Shown in pieces: positions 1 to 6,243 of a stretch of DNA of 6,699 nucleotides. The stretch lies in assembly GCA_015657735.1 (NCBI GenBank), contig SSSX01000232.1, positions 1 through 6,699 on the forward strand. The letters run 5' to 3'. Source of the stretch: Zoogloeaceae bacterium. Its GTDB lineage: Bacteria; Pseudomonadota; Gammaproteobacteria; Burkholderiales; Rhodocyclaceae. Under the pieces are notes generated by a model. That model was not told the DNA's origin, did no database searches, and saw nothing but the letters and a program-made list of their open reading frames with translations. How positions within the stretch are numbered: position 1 is the stretch's first letter; each line of letters opens with the position of its first letter. Both the position numbers and the translations under genes were made by a program.

Positions 1-1848
1 TACGAGGGCTGGTTGCTCCAGCAGGGCATCCGCGCCACCGGCTACGTGCGCCCGGCCGAGAGCAACCGGCGCCTCGAGGCCTTCGTGCCCGGCCTGATGA
101 ACGCCGTCGAGCGCCTGCGCGAAGGGGTGCGGACGCGCTTCCGCGCGGCGCTGCCCGATGCGCCCTACGCCGGCGTGCTGGTGGCGCTGGCGGTGGGCGA
201 CCAGCGTTCGATCCGGCCCGGCTTGTGGCCGCTCTTCGCGCGCAGCGGCATCGCGCATCTGGTGGCGATCAGCGGCCTGCATGTGACGATGATCGCCGCG
301 CTGTTCGCCGCGGCGGTCGGCGCGGTCTGGCGGCGCAGCCCGCGCCTGGCGCTGCGCTGGCCGGCGCAGCAGGCCGGGGTCGTGGCCGGCTTCGCGGCGG
401 CGCTGGGCTACTGCCTGCTGGCCGGCTGGGGCGTGCCGGCCCAGCGCACGCTGTACATGCTCGGCTGCGTCGCGCTGGCGCTGGTGCTGCGGCGGGAAGC
501 GGCGCCGACCCGGGTGCTGGCGCTGGCGCTGGCCGTGGTGCTGGTGCTCGATCCGTGGGCGGTGCTGGCGGCGGGCTTCTGGCTGTCGTTCGGTGCGGTG
601 GCGCTGCTGTTTCTCGCCGGCAGCGGGCGGCTGGCGCCGGACGGGCGCCTGCGCGCGGCGCTGCGCGGCCAGTGGGCGATCACCGTCGGGCTGGTGCCGG
701 CGCTGCTGGTGCTGTTCCAGCAGTTCTCGCTGGTGTCGCCGCTGGCCAACGCGATCGCCATTCCGCTGGTCAGTTTCGTCGTCACGCCGCTGGCCATCGC
801 CTTCGCGATCGTGCCGCTGCAGATGCTGGCCGATCTGGCCCACGCCGCCTTCGCGTTGACGATGCTGCCGGTGGGCTGGCTGGCCGATCTGCGCTGGGCG
901 GCGTGGCAGCAGGCGGCGCCACCGCCGTGGCTCGCGGTGCTGGCCGGCGTCGGCTGCCTGTGGGCGCTGCTGCCGCGCGGAACGCCGGCGCGCTGGGTCG
1001 GGCTGGTGCCGTTGCTGCCGCTGCTGATGTGGACGCCGGAGCGGCCGGCGGCCGGCGCGGCGCGGGTGACGGTTCTCGACGTGGGGCAGGGCCTCGCGGT
1101 GCATGTGCAGACCGCCGGCCACGACCTGCTCTACGACACCGGCCCGGCCTTCTCGGCGGATGCCAACAGCGGCGAGCGCATTCTGCTGCCCTACCTGAAG
1201 GCGGGCGGCGTCCGGCGTCTCGACACCCTGCTGGTGACCCATCAGGACAACGATCACGCGGGCGGCGCCGAGGCGGTGCTGGCCGGTATCGCGGTGGACG
1301 AGGTGCGCAGTTCGCTGCCCGACAATCATCCGGTCCGCCTGATTGCCGGCCGACGCGACCGGCCCTGCGCGGCGGGGCAGGGCTGGGAGTGGGACGGCGT
1401 GCGCTTCACGCTGCTCCACCCGGCCGCGGACGGGGCTGCGGCCACGTCGCGCAAGACCAACGACGTGGCCTGCGTGCTGCGGGTCGAGGCGGCCGGGCGC
1501 CGCCTGCTGCTGACGTCCGACATCGAGGCGCCGTCCGAGGCGGCGCTGCTTGCCCGCGATGCTGCGGCGCTCGCCAGCGACGTGCTGGTCGTGCCGCACC
1601 ACGGCAGCCGCACGTCGTCGACGCCGGCCTTCATCGCCGCGACCCGGCCGCGCCAGGTGATTTTTCCGGTCGGCTACCTCAACCGTTTCCGCCATCCCAA
1701 CGACGCCGTGTGGGCGCGCTGGTCGGCGAGCGGGGCCGGCATGTGGCGGACCGATGCCGGCGGGGCGATCGGCTTCACGCTGGGACAGGCCGAGCCGCAG
1801 CCCGAGGCCGCCCGCGATCGCGCGCCGCGCTACTGGCACGGCCGCTGA
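1..1848 (+). CDS. comEC: ComEC/Rec2 DNA-internalisation channel protein, 5'-truncated by window edge
   Basis: Inner-membrane channel that carries single-stranded DNA into the cytoplasm during natural transformation (family knowledge). The reading frame is open from base 1, so the gene begins upstream; 615 residues are visible, while full-length proteins are usually about 750-850. The opening residues (YEGWLLQQGIRATGYVR) look like the end of the N-terminal DUF4131/OB-like region. The hallmark of the competence domain, HLVAISGLHV, lies at visible residues 86-95. A long series of hydrophobic helices follows to about residue 345. The C-terminal part is a metallo-beta-lactamase-like domain: DVGQG at 360-364, the metal-site motif HQDNDH (HxDxDH) at 414-419, LLLTSDIE with Asp507, and PHHGS at 532-536. 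All expected metal-ligand motifs appear present, so the nuclease-like domain may be active. One small oddity is Ser506, where I would expect Gly (TGDIE) in most relatives. The stop is TGA at 1846-1848. The next gene starts 57 bp downstream. Confidence 0.95.
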   Translation, partial: YEGWLLQQGIRATGYVRPAESNRRLEAFVPGLMNAVERLREGVRTRFRAALPDAPYAGVLVALAVGDQRSIRPGLWPLFARSGIAHLVAISGLHVTMIAALFAAAVGAVWRRSPRLALRWPAQQAGVVAGFAAALGYCLLAGWGVPAQRTLYMLGCVALALVLRREAAPTRVLALALAVVLVLDPWAVLAAGFWLSFGAVALLFLAGSGRLAPDGRLRAALRGQWAITVGLVPALLVLFQQFSLVSPLANAIAIPLVSFVVTPLAIAFAIVPLQMLADLAHAAFALTMLPVGWLADLRWAAWQQAAPPPWLAVLAGVGCLWALLPRGTPARWVGLVPLLPLLMWTPERPAAGAARVTVLDVGQGLAVHVQTAGHDLLYDTGPAFSADANSGERILLPYLKAGGVRRLDTLLVTHQDNDHAGGAEAVLAGIAVDEVRSSLPDNHPVRLIAGRRDRPCAAGQGWEWDGVRFTLLHPAADGAAATSRKTNDVACVLRVEAAGRRLLLTSDIEAPSEAALLARDAAALASDVLVVPHHGSRTSSTPAFIAATRPRQVIFPVGYLNRFRHPNDAVWARWSASGAGMWRTDAGGAIGFTLGQAEPQPEAARDRAPRYWHGR

Positions 1849-1861
1849 AACCGGCCGCTGA
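1839..1861. repeat. Repeated 10-mer and small hairpin over the comEC stop codon
   Basis: CGGCCGCTGA occurs at 1839-1848 and again at 1852-1861. Because CGGCCG is its own reverse complement, the two copies can pair as a 6-bp stem with a 7-nt loop (1845-1851) that contains the comEC stop codon. No T tract follows, so a terminator role is weak. It may simply be chance in GC-rich DNA. Confidence 0.35.
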
Positions 1862-1869
1862 CGATCCGG

Positions 1870-1878
1870 TGCTATGCT
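1870..1878 (+). promoter_or_regulatory. Candidate extended -10 promoter for the hydrolase gene
   Basis: TGCTATGCT matches an extended -10 element (TGn followed by TATGCT, four of six to TATAAT) and lies 27 bp before the hydrolase ATG at 1906. It would give a transcript starting near 1885 with a leader of about 20 nt. No good -35 hexamer is visible at the usual spacing, as can be the case for extended -10 promoters. If real, the hydrolase-DUF599 pair is transcribed independently of comEC. Confidence 0.35.
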
Positions 1879-1905
1879 TCGCGCTCCCTGTTCCGTCGTC
1901 CGACC

Positions 1906-2895
1906 ATGAGCCTCGTTGCCGCCCTTCGCCGGCTGTTTGCCGCCGAGCCGACCCCGCCGTCCGCCTCCGCACCACCGCTTGCCGGGCCGCCTGCCGCCGC
2001 CGCGCCGCAGTGCGCCCCCGCGGCCGTCGAGGCGCCGGTGCCGGAGCCGCGTCTGCGCAGCGTGCAGTGTATCGGCGCCCACGGTCTGCACCGCATCGCC
2101 TACACCGAATGGGGCGATCCGGACAACCCGCGGGTGCTGGTGTGCGTCCACGGCCTGACCCGTAACGGGCGCGATTTCGACGATCTGGCGCGGGCCATGG
2201 CGCGGCATTACCGGGTGGTCTGCCCCGACGTCGCCGGACGCGGCCGCAGCGCCTGGCTGGCCGTGAAGGACGACTACCAGTTGCCGACCTACGTCGCCGA
2301 CATGATCACGCTGATCGCCCGGCTCAATGTGGACAGCGTGCATTGGGTGGGCACCTCGATGGGCGGGCTGATCGGCATGCTGATCGCCAGCATGCCCGAC
2401 AACCCGATCCGCCGGCTGGTGCTCAACGATGTCGGGCCGGTGGTCACCGCGGCCTCGCTGCAGCGCATCGGCGAATACGTCGGCCGGGCGCCGCTGTTTC
2501 CCGGCTACGAGGCGGCGGAGCGCTACATCCGCGAGATCAGCGCGCCCTTCGGCCACCTCAGCGACGCCCAGTGGCGGCATCTCACCGAAACGTCGGTCAA
2601 GGAGGTGGACGGCGGCTGGGCGATGCGCTACGACCCGGGCATCGGCGATCCCTTCCGCAAGTCGCCGGTGCTGGCCGACGTCAGCCTGTGGCCGGTGTAC
2701 GAGGCCATCGGCTGCCCGACGCTGGTCGTCCGCGGCGCCGAATCCGACCTGCTGCTCCACGAAACCGCGGCGCAGATGGCGGCCCGCGGGCCGCAGGCGC
2801 GGCTCGTCGAGGTGCCCGGCGTGGGCCATGCGCCAACCCTGATGGACGATGCGCAGATCGCCCCGGTGCGCGATTTCCTGCTGGAGGGGGGCTGA
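1906..2895 (+). CDS. Alpha/beta hydrolase with Ala/Pro-rich N-terminal extension
   Basis: A 329-residue alpha/beta-hydrolase-fold enzyme; the substrate cannot be told from sequence. The conserved core begins near residue 50. It shows the oxyanion-hole region CVHGLTRN with His82-Gly83, the nucleophile elbow GTSMG with Ser151, a probable acid at Asp281 (RGAESDLL) and the catalytic base His308 (GVGHAP). The triad is thus complete and the protein should be an active esterase/hydrolase-like enzyme. Residues 1-12 (MSLVAALRRLFA) are a short amphipathic or hydrophobic stretch. Residues 13-50 are a low-complexity Ala/Pro tail that most relatives of this type would lack; I do not see a convincing cleavable signal peptide. 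The ATG at 1906 has no clear Shine-Dalgarno, so the start could lie further downstream, although the frame shows no better ATG before the core. The stop overlaps the next start (TGATG), which links it to the DUF599 gene. Confidence 0.88.
   Translation: MSLVAALRRLFAAEPTPPSASAPPLAGPPAAAAPQCAPAAVEAPVPEPRLRSVQCIGAHGLHRIAYTEWGDPDNPRVLVCVHGLTRNGRDFDDLARAMARHYRVVCPDVAGRGRSAWLAVKDDYQLPTYVADMITLIARLNVDSVHWVGTSMGGLIGMLIASMPDNPIRRLVLNDVGPVVTAASLQRIGEYVGRAPLFPGYEAAERYIREISAPFGHLSDAQWRHLTETSVKEVDGGWAMRYDPGIGDPFRKSPVLADVSLWPVYEAIGCPTLVVRGAESDLLLHETAAQMAARGPQARLVEVPGVGHAPTLMDDAQIAPVRDFLLEGG
2883..2887 (+). promoter_or_regulatory. Strong Shine-Dalgarno for the DUF599 gene, inside the hydrolase gene
   Basis: GGAGG lies 7 nt before the ATG at 2895, within the last codons of the hydrolase. 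It fixes the DUF599 start and, with the TGATG overlap, suggests that ribosomes ending on the hydrolase re-initiate on the next gene. Confidence 0.8.
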
Positions 2896-3581
2896 TGTCG
2901 GCGAGCTGGCTGGCCGCCCTCAGCGTTGCCGACTGGAGCGCGCTGCTGTGGTTCTTCACCTGCTGGGTGGGCTACGGGTGGGTCGTCGAGCACGGGCCGC
3001 GCGGCAGCATGCGCGGCTTGCTCGGAGCGAGCCATCACTTCCGGCTCGAGTGGGGGCGGCAGATGCTGAACCGCGAAGTGCGCGTTGCCGACTCGGCGCT
3101 GGTCGGCAACCTGATGCAGAGCGTGTCGTTCTACGCCAACACCACGATCTACGTGATCGCCGGCCTGCTGGCGCTGCTCGGCACGATGGACAAGCTGATC
3201 GATGCCGCCGCCGACCTGCCGTTCGCGCGTCACGTGTCGCGCGACGTGTGGGAGGTCAAGCTGCTGCTGCTGCTGATGGTCTTCGTGGTGGCCTACTTCA
3301 AGTTCACCTGGGCGCTGCGCCAGTTCAACATGCTGTCGATCCTGATCGGCGCGGCGCCGCCGCCCGGCCAAGGCTCCGAGGCGTTCGCCCAGCGCTTCGC
3401 GAAGATCAATTCGCTGTCGGGCGACGAGTTCAACCGGGGCATCCGCGCCTACTACTTCGGGCTCGCCGCGGTGTCGTGGTTCGTCCAGCCGTGGCTGTTC
3501 TTCGTGACGACCACGGCGATCGTGCTGGTGCTGTACTGGCGGGATTTCCGGTCGAAGACGCTGGAGGCGATGCGTAGCTGA
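2895..3581 (+). CDS. DUF599 family integral membrane protein
   Basis: A 228-residue membrane protein that I assign to the DUF599 family; its molecular function is unknown. Hydrophobic segments are visible at about residues 13-31, 76-97, 120-138 and 186-214; the last is long and could be one or two helices. Polar and charged loops lie between them, including EHGPRGSMRGLLGASHHFR after the first helix and the FNRGIRAYYFGLAAVSWF stretch before the last helix. The pattern of aromatic residues and conserved-looking Asn/Arg in these loops (SFYANTTIY, FKFTWALRQFN) is what I associate with DUF599. The start at 2895 is well supported by GGAGG at 2883-2887 and the one-base overlap with the hydrolase stop. 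The frame is open further upstream, but that is a shadow of the hydrolase gene. The stop TGA (3579-3581) lies inside the left arm of a strong hairpin. Co-expression with the hydrolase is likely; a functional link is only inference. Confidence 0.85.
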   Translation: MSASWLAALSVADWSALLWFFTCWVGYGWVVEHGPRGSMRGLLGASHHFRLEWGRQMLNREVRVADSALVGNLMQSVSFYANTTIYVIAGLLALLGTMDKLIDAAADLPFARHVSRDVWEVKLLLLLMVFVVAYFKFTWALRQFNMLSILIGAAPPPGQGSEAFAQRFAKINSLSGDEFNRGIRAYYFGLAAVSWFVQPWLFFVTTTAIVLVLYWRDFRSKTLEAMRS

Positions 3582-3619
3582 AACTGCAACAATCGAACCC
3601 GGATTGTTGCAGTTTCAGC
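3577..3619. terminator. 18-bp perfect inverted repeat between convergent genes, probable bidirectional terminator
   Basis: Bases 3577-3594 and 3602-3619 are perfect reverse complements, with a 7-nt loop (3595-3601, GAACCCG). The left arm overlaps the DUF599 stop codon. The right arm ends 6 bp before the msrB stop codon, and msrB converges on it. The arms are about 44% GC (8 of 18), clearly lower than the surrounding coding DNA. There is no T tract beyond the stem on either strand, so it is not a canonical intrinsic terminator. Position and stem length still make a role in ending both transcripts, or protecting their 3' ends, the simplest reading. Confidence 0.65.
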
Positions 3620-3625
3620 AAACGT

Positions 3626-4021
3626 TCAATCCTGCTCGAGCTTTACCGACACGGAGTTGATGCAGTAGCGCAGGCCGGTCGGGGCGGGGCCGTCCTCGAA
3701 GACGTGGCCCAGGTGGGCGCCGCAGTTCCGGCACAGCACCTCGGTGCGCACCATGAAGTGGCTGCGGTCCTCGGCCTCCTCGACGTTGTCGGGGGCCGCG
3801 GCGGTGTGGAAGCTCGGCCAGCCGCAGCCCGAGTCGAACTTGTGCTCGGACGAGAACAGGTCGGCGCCGCAGCAGGTGCACCGATACTGTCCGGCCTCGT
3901 GGCAATCCCAGTAGCGGCCGGTGAAGGCCCGCTCGGTGCCCTTCTGGCGGGTCACGTGGTATTCCTCGGGCGACAGCTGGCTGCGCCATTCGGCGTCGGT
4001 CTTTTCGATCTTGCGGCTCAT
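3626..4021 (-). CDS. msrB: Peptide-methionine (R)-S-oxide reductase MsrB
   Basis: Reduces the R epimer of methionine sulfoxide in oxidised proteins back to methionine, using thioredoxin as the usual reductant (family knowledge). The 131-residue protein is full length for a stand-alone MsrB. Two CxxC pairs bind the structural zinc: Cys48/Cys51 (CTCC) and Cys97/Cys100 (CRNC, followed by GAHLGHVF). The catalytic cysteine is Cys120 in RYCINSVS, and the resolving cysteine is Cys66 in DSGCGWPSF, so the classical disulfide mechanism is available. There is no signal peptide, so it should act in the cytoplasm. The ATG at 4021 is preceded by a good Shine-Dalgarno (GAGGAG). The gene is 54 bp downstream of DUF2863 on the same strand and is probably the last gene of a ppsR-DUF2863-msrB transcript. 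An extra Cys40 (RYWDCH) and Cys50 lie near the zinc site and are not part of the usual set. Confidence 0.96.
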   Translation of the reverse strand: MSRKIEKTDAEWRSQLSPEEYHVTRQKGTERAFTGRYWDCHEAGQYRCTCCGADLFSSEHKFDSGCGWPSFHTAAAPDNVEEAEDRSHFMVRTEVLCRNCGAHLGHVFEDGPAPTGLRYCINSVSVKLEQD

Positions 4022-4044
4022 CGTTCTCTCCTCGGGGGCGCGCC

Positions 4045-4076
4045 GTGGGCCGCCGGCGCGGCCCGCTCCGTTTTTT
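4045..4076 (+). terminator. Terminator-like hairpin plus T6 on the + strand, between DUF2863 and msrB
   Basis: Bases 4045-4053 and 4058-4066 can form a 9-bp GC-rich stem (one G-U pair in + strand RNA) with a 4-nt loop, followed after 4 nt by six T (4071-4076). This is intrinsic-terminator geometry but on the + strand, opposite to the flanking genes, where it could only stop antisense or readthrough RNA. On the - strand the same stem lies in the message upstream of the msrB Shine-Dalgarno. The T run overlaps the DUF2863 stop codon by one base. Confidence 0.3.
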
Positions 4077-5245
4077 CAGTGGAGGTGTTTCGGCATCTGC
4101 TCGGCCTGCTCTTCGGGCAGTTCGGCGTGCACCGATTCGCCTTCCGGCGACGGGTACATCGGCGCGCCGCAGTCGTCGCAGTATTCCATCGGAAACTCGT
4201 TGTCGAGGATCTGGATGTCGGCGATGCCGCAGGCGCGCAGCGTGGTTTCGATCTCGGCGAGGGTTTCGCTGCTCTCGTCCTCGGCTCCGAGCAGCGGCCA
4301 GACCACGCCATGCACCACGTCGTTCTGCCCGCGCCGCGTGAAGCCGATGCGGTATTCCTCGACCTGACGTTCGAAGAACGGGGCGACGACGGCGCGCAGG
4401 CCGGCGGCCGGCGCGTCGAGGGTGGTGGACAGGAAGGCCACCGAGGCCTGGATGGAGTAGGGGCGGGAGGCCTTGTCGGCTTCGCGGCTGGCGGCGAAGT
4501 AGGCGTTGGGCAGCACGACTTCGAAGGCGCAGCCGGTGAGCAGCGGGGCGATGCAGGCGCCGCCCTGGGCCCGCCATTGCTCGAGCGCCTGTTCGCGACT
4601 GCAGTCTTCTTCCTGCCAGCGGAAGATCGGGGCGCCCTTGGGCACCACCACCGCGCCGAGCAGGTAGCGGTTGTCGGACAGGAACTGGGCGGTTTCCGGC
4701 AGGTCGTCGGTCTTGATGCGCAGATCGCTGTCGCTCTCGGCGGCCTTGCCCAGATGCGTCGCGAAGTCGGCGGTGGCGCAGTAGCCCTGCGGCAGCTGGT
4801 CGGGGCTGAACAGGAAGTCGGCGAGGGCCAGCTTGACGTCCTTGGCGAGGATGTGGGCCTTGAGGTGCACCCGCAGGTTGGCCAGCACCGCGGCGGCGAT
4901 CGGCGCGGCGGGGATGCGGTAGCGCGACCAGGCCATGACCGGCGCGGTGATCAGCAGCACGTCGTGGCGTTCGTCGGACTTGAGGGCGCCCTCGGCGCGC
5001 GACTCGATCATGTCGGCGAGTTCGTCGTAGGCATGGGTGCTGGCGCTCGACAGGTGGTCGAGGGCGGTGTTGAGGGCGTCCTCGTCTTCGGCGCGCAGCA
5101 GGTTATCGACCGCGCCGGCGAGGCGTTCGTCCCAGAAGTGGTCTTCGGCGCGGCTGCCGGAATCGGCCAGGCCGTTGGCGAGCCACAGGAGTTGTTCGGC
5201 GTCGCGCGGCAGTCCGCCGCGGCGCCCGAGTCGGTTACGTTTCAT
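4076..5245 (-). CDS. DUF2863 family protein of unknown function
   Basis: A 389-residue, soluble-looking protein that I assign, with moderate confidence, to DUF2863, a family I know from Betaproteobacteria; no function is established to my knowledge. The N terminus is very basic (MKRNRLGRRGGLPRD). It is followed by a helical region rich in Ala, Leu, Asp and Glu (about 15-90), then mixed alpha/beta sequence with several short hydrophobic strands (for example DVLLITAPVMAWS at 95-107 and AVVVPKGAPIF at 198-208). No transmembrane helix or signal peptide is evident. Near the C terminus, EYCDDCGAPMYPSPEG (355-370) carries a CxxC pair (Cys356, Cys359) that resembles half of a zinc ribbon or a redox pair. 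The tail is acidic and ends in KHLH. The ATG at 5245 has a clear GAGGAG Shine-Dalgarno 8-10 nt upstream. The gene lies 60 bp after ppsR and 54 bp before msrB, all on one strand, so it is probably co-transcribed with both. Confidence 0.85.
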   Translation of the reverse strand: MKRNRLGRRGGLPRDAEQLLWLANGLADSGSRAEDHFWDERLAGAVDNLLRAEDEDALNTALDHLSSASTHAYDELADMIESRAEGALKSDERHDVLLITAPVMAWSRYRIPAAPIAAAVLANLRVHLKAHILAKDVKLALADFLFSPDQLPQGYCATADFATHLGKAAESDSDLRIKTDDLPETAQFLSDNRYLLGAVVVPKGAPIFRWQEEDCSREQALEQWRAQGGACIAPLLTGCAFEVVLPNAYFAASREADKASRPYSIQASVAFLSTTLDAPAAGLRAVVAPFFERQVEEYRIGFTRRGQNDVVHGVVWPLLGAEDESSETLAEIETTLRACGIADIQILDNEFPMEYCDDCGAPMYPSPEGESVHAELPEEQAEQMPKHLH

Positions 5246-5305
5246 CGGGGGCTCTCCTCGTTTCTTTGATTGGACTGTGTGCTGCGTGCTTGATTCCGTT
5301 CGTCG

Positions 5306-6130
5306 TCAGTACGAGGGGGGGTCGAGGCGAACTTCCTGCAGGATGATGGTGGAGATTTCTTCGATCGACTTGGCGGTGGAGTCGAGCCACTTGATGCCTT
5401 CGCGCTTCATCATGCGCTGGGCGGATTCGATCTCGTGGAGGCAGTTTTCCATCGAGGCGTAGCGGCTGTTGGGGCGGCGCTCCTGGCGGATCTGCGACAG
5501 GCGGTCGGGGCCGATGGTGAGGCCGAACAGCTTGCCGCGGTAGCGTGTCAGTTCGACCGGCAGGCGGTTGCGCTCGAAGTCTTCGGGGATCAGCGGGTAG
5601 TTGGCGGCCTTGATGCCGAACTGCATCGCCAGGTAGAGGCTGGTCGGCGTCTTGCCGGAACGGCTGACGCCAACGAGGATCACGTCGGCCTCGGCCAGAT
5701 CGGCGTGGGAGACGCCGTCGTCGTGGGCGAGGGTGAAGTTGATCGCCTCGATGCGCCGCTTGTAGTCCTGACTGTCGGCAATGCCGTGGAAGCGGCCGGC
5801 GGCGTGGGTCGAGCGCTGGCCGAGTTCGTTCTCGAGGGGCTCGATGAACTTCTCGAAGAGGTCGAGGAACAGCGCGTCGGCTTCGCGCAGCGCGGCAACC
5901 GATTCGGGGTCGACCAGGGTGTTGAAGACGATCGGGCGCTGACCGCTCTCGACGGCCGCGTCACGGATCTTCAACGCGCAGTCGCGTGCCTTGTCGGGGG
6001 TGTCGATGAAGGGCAGGCGGCGGTTGCGGAAGCGCGTGTCGGGGAACTGGGCGAGCAGGCTGTGACCGAGGGTCTCGGCGGTGATGCCGGTGCCGTCGGA
6101 GACGAAGAAAACGGGGCGGGTCTGATTCAT
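5306..6130 (-). CDS. ppsR: Phosphoenolpyruvate synthase regulatory protein (bifunctional kinase/pyrophosphorylase)
   Basis: Controls PEP synthase by reversible phosphorylation: in the family, ADP-dependent phosphorylation of a threonine beside the catalytic histidine inactivates the enzyme, and Pi-dependent removal (releasing PPi) reactivates it. The 274-residue product is close to the 277 of E. coli PpsR. The N terminus has the typical SDGTGITAETLGHSLLAQFP (11-30). The nucleotide-binding P-loop GVSRSGKT is at 154-161, followed by TPTSLYLAMQFGIKAANYPL. LFGLTIGPDRL (201-211) and RRPNSRYAS (218-226) are family signatures. I chose the ATG at 6130; an upstream TTG at 6148 would add six residues, and an in-frame stop at 6158-6160 rules out anything longer. 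Neither start has a good Shine-Dalgarno. Its target gene ppsA is divergently transcribed from the same intergenic region, which strongly supports the assignment over the PPDK-directed branch of the family. Confidence 0.95.
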   Translation of the reverse strand: MNQTRPVFFVSDGTGITAETLGHSLLAQFPDTRFRNRRLPFIDTPDKARDCALKIRDAAVESGQRPIVFNTLVDPESVAALREADALFLDLFEKFIEPLENELGQRSTHAAGRFHGIADSQDYKRRIEAINFTLAHDDGVSHADLAEADVILVGVSRSGKTPTSLYLAMQFGIKAANYPLIPEDFERNRLPVELTRYRGKLFGLTIGPDRLSQIRQERRPNSRYASMENCLHEIESAQRMMKREGIKWLDSTAKSIEEISTIILQEVRLDPPSY

Positions 6131-6209
6131 GGAAGTGGCAACAGGCAAAGGACGAATTCACTGGCCCGAACTGCGCCGGGCAATGAAACATCTTAGCGCA
6201 TTCCGCCCT

Positions 6210-6236
6210 CCGGCCGGCCGCAAAGTCGCCGGCCGG
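6210..6236. repeat. GC-only inverted repeat in the ppsR-ppsA intergenic region
   Basis: CCGGCCGGC (6210-6218) is the reverse complement of GCCGGCCGG (6228-6236), separated by 9 nt. It would form a stable hairpin in a long ppsR leader or could be a binding site. There is no T tract for a terminator. Confidence 0.5.
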
Positions 6237-6243
6237 CGCGGCG

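Noticed and set aside
225..2165. Long open + strand frame (646 codons) overlapping comEC and the hydrolase in another frame.
   Set aside because: The product is extremely Ala/Gly/Arg-rich with no domain, and it covers two well-supported genes in other frames. This is the usual third-position GC effect.
2343..2894. Upstream extension of the DUF599 frame into the hydrolase gene, which would give a 412-residue fusion.
   Set aside because: The extension translates to low-complexity Arg/Gly/Ala sequence and overlaps the hydrolase catalytic region; the start at 2895 has a strong Shine-Dalgarno.
3577..3619. Known Neisseria- or Haemophilus-type DNA uptake sequence near comEC.
   Set aside because: Neither GCCGTCTGAA nor AAGTGCGGT is present at the inverted repeat or noticed elsewhere in the window.
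3615..4577. Open - strand frame (320 codons) across msrB and the 3' end of DUF2863.
   Set aside because: Arg/Pro-rich shadow that ignores the msrB start and its Shine-Dalgarno; no domain seen.
3704..5269. Long open + strand frame (521 codons) antisense to msrB and DUF2863.
   Set aside because: Low-complexity Gly/Ala/Val/Gln-rich translation, no recognisable motif, and fully antisense to MsrB with intact catalytic motifs and to DUF2863 with a good Shine-Dalgarno.
6131..6148. TTG start at 6148 for ppsR, six residues longer.
   Set aside because: ATG at 6130 gives a length and N terminus closer to the family, and there is no Shine-Dalgarno favouring TTG. Not excluded outright.
5435..6196. Open + strand frame (253 codons) antisense to ppsR.
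   Set aside because: It mirrors the ppsR codon pattern, has no family resemblance, and PpsR on the opposite strand is unmistakable.
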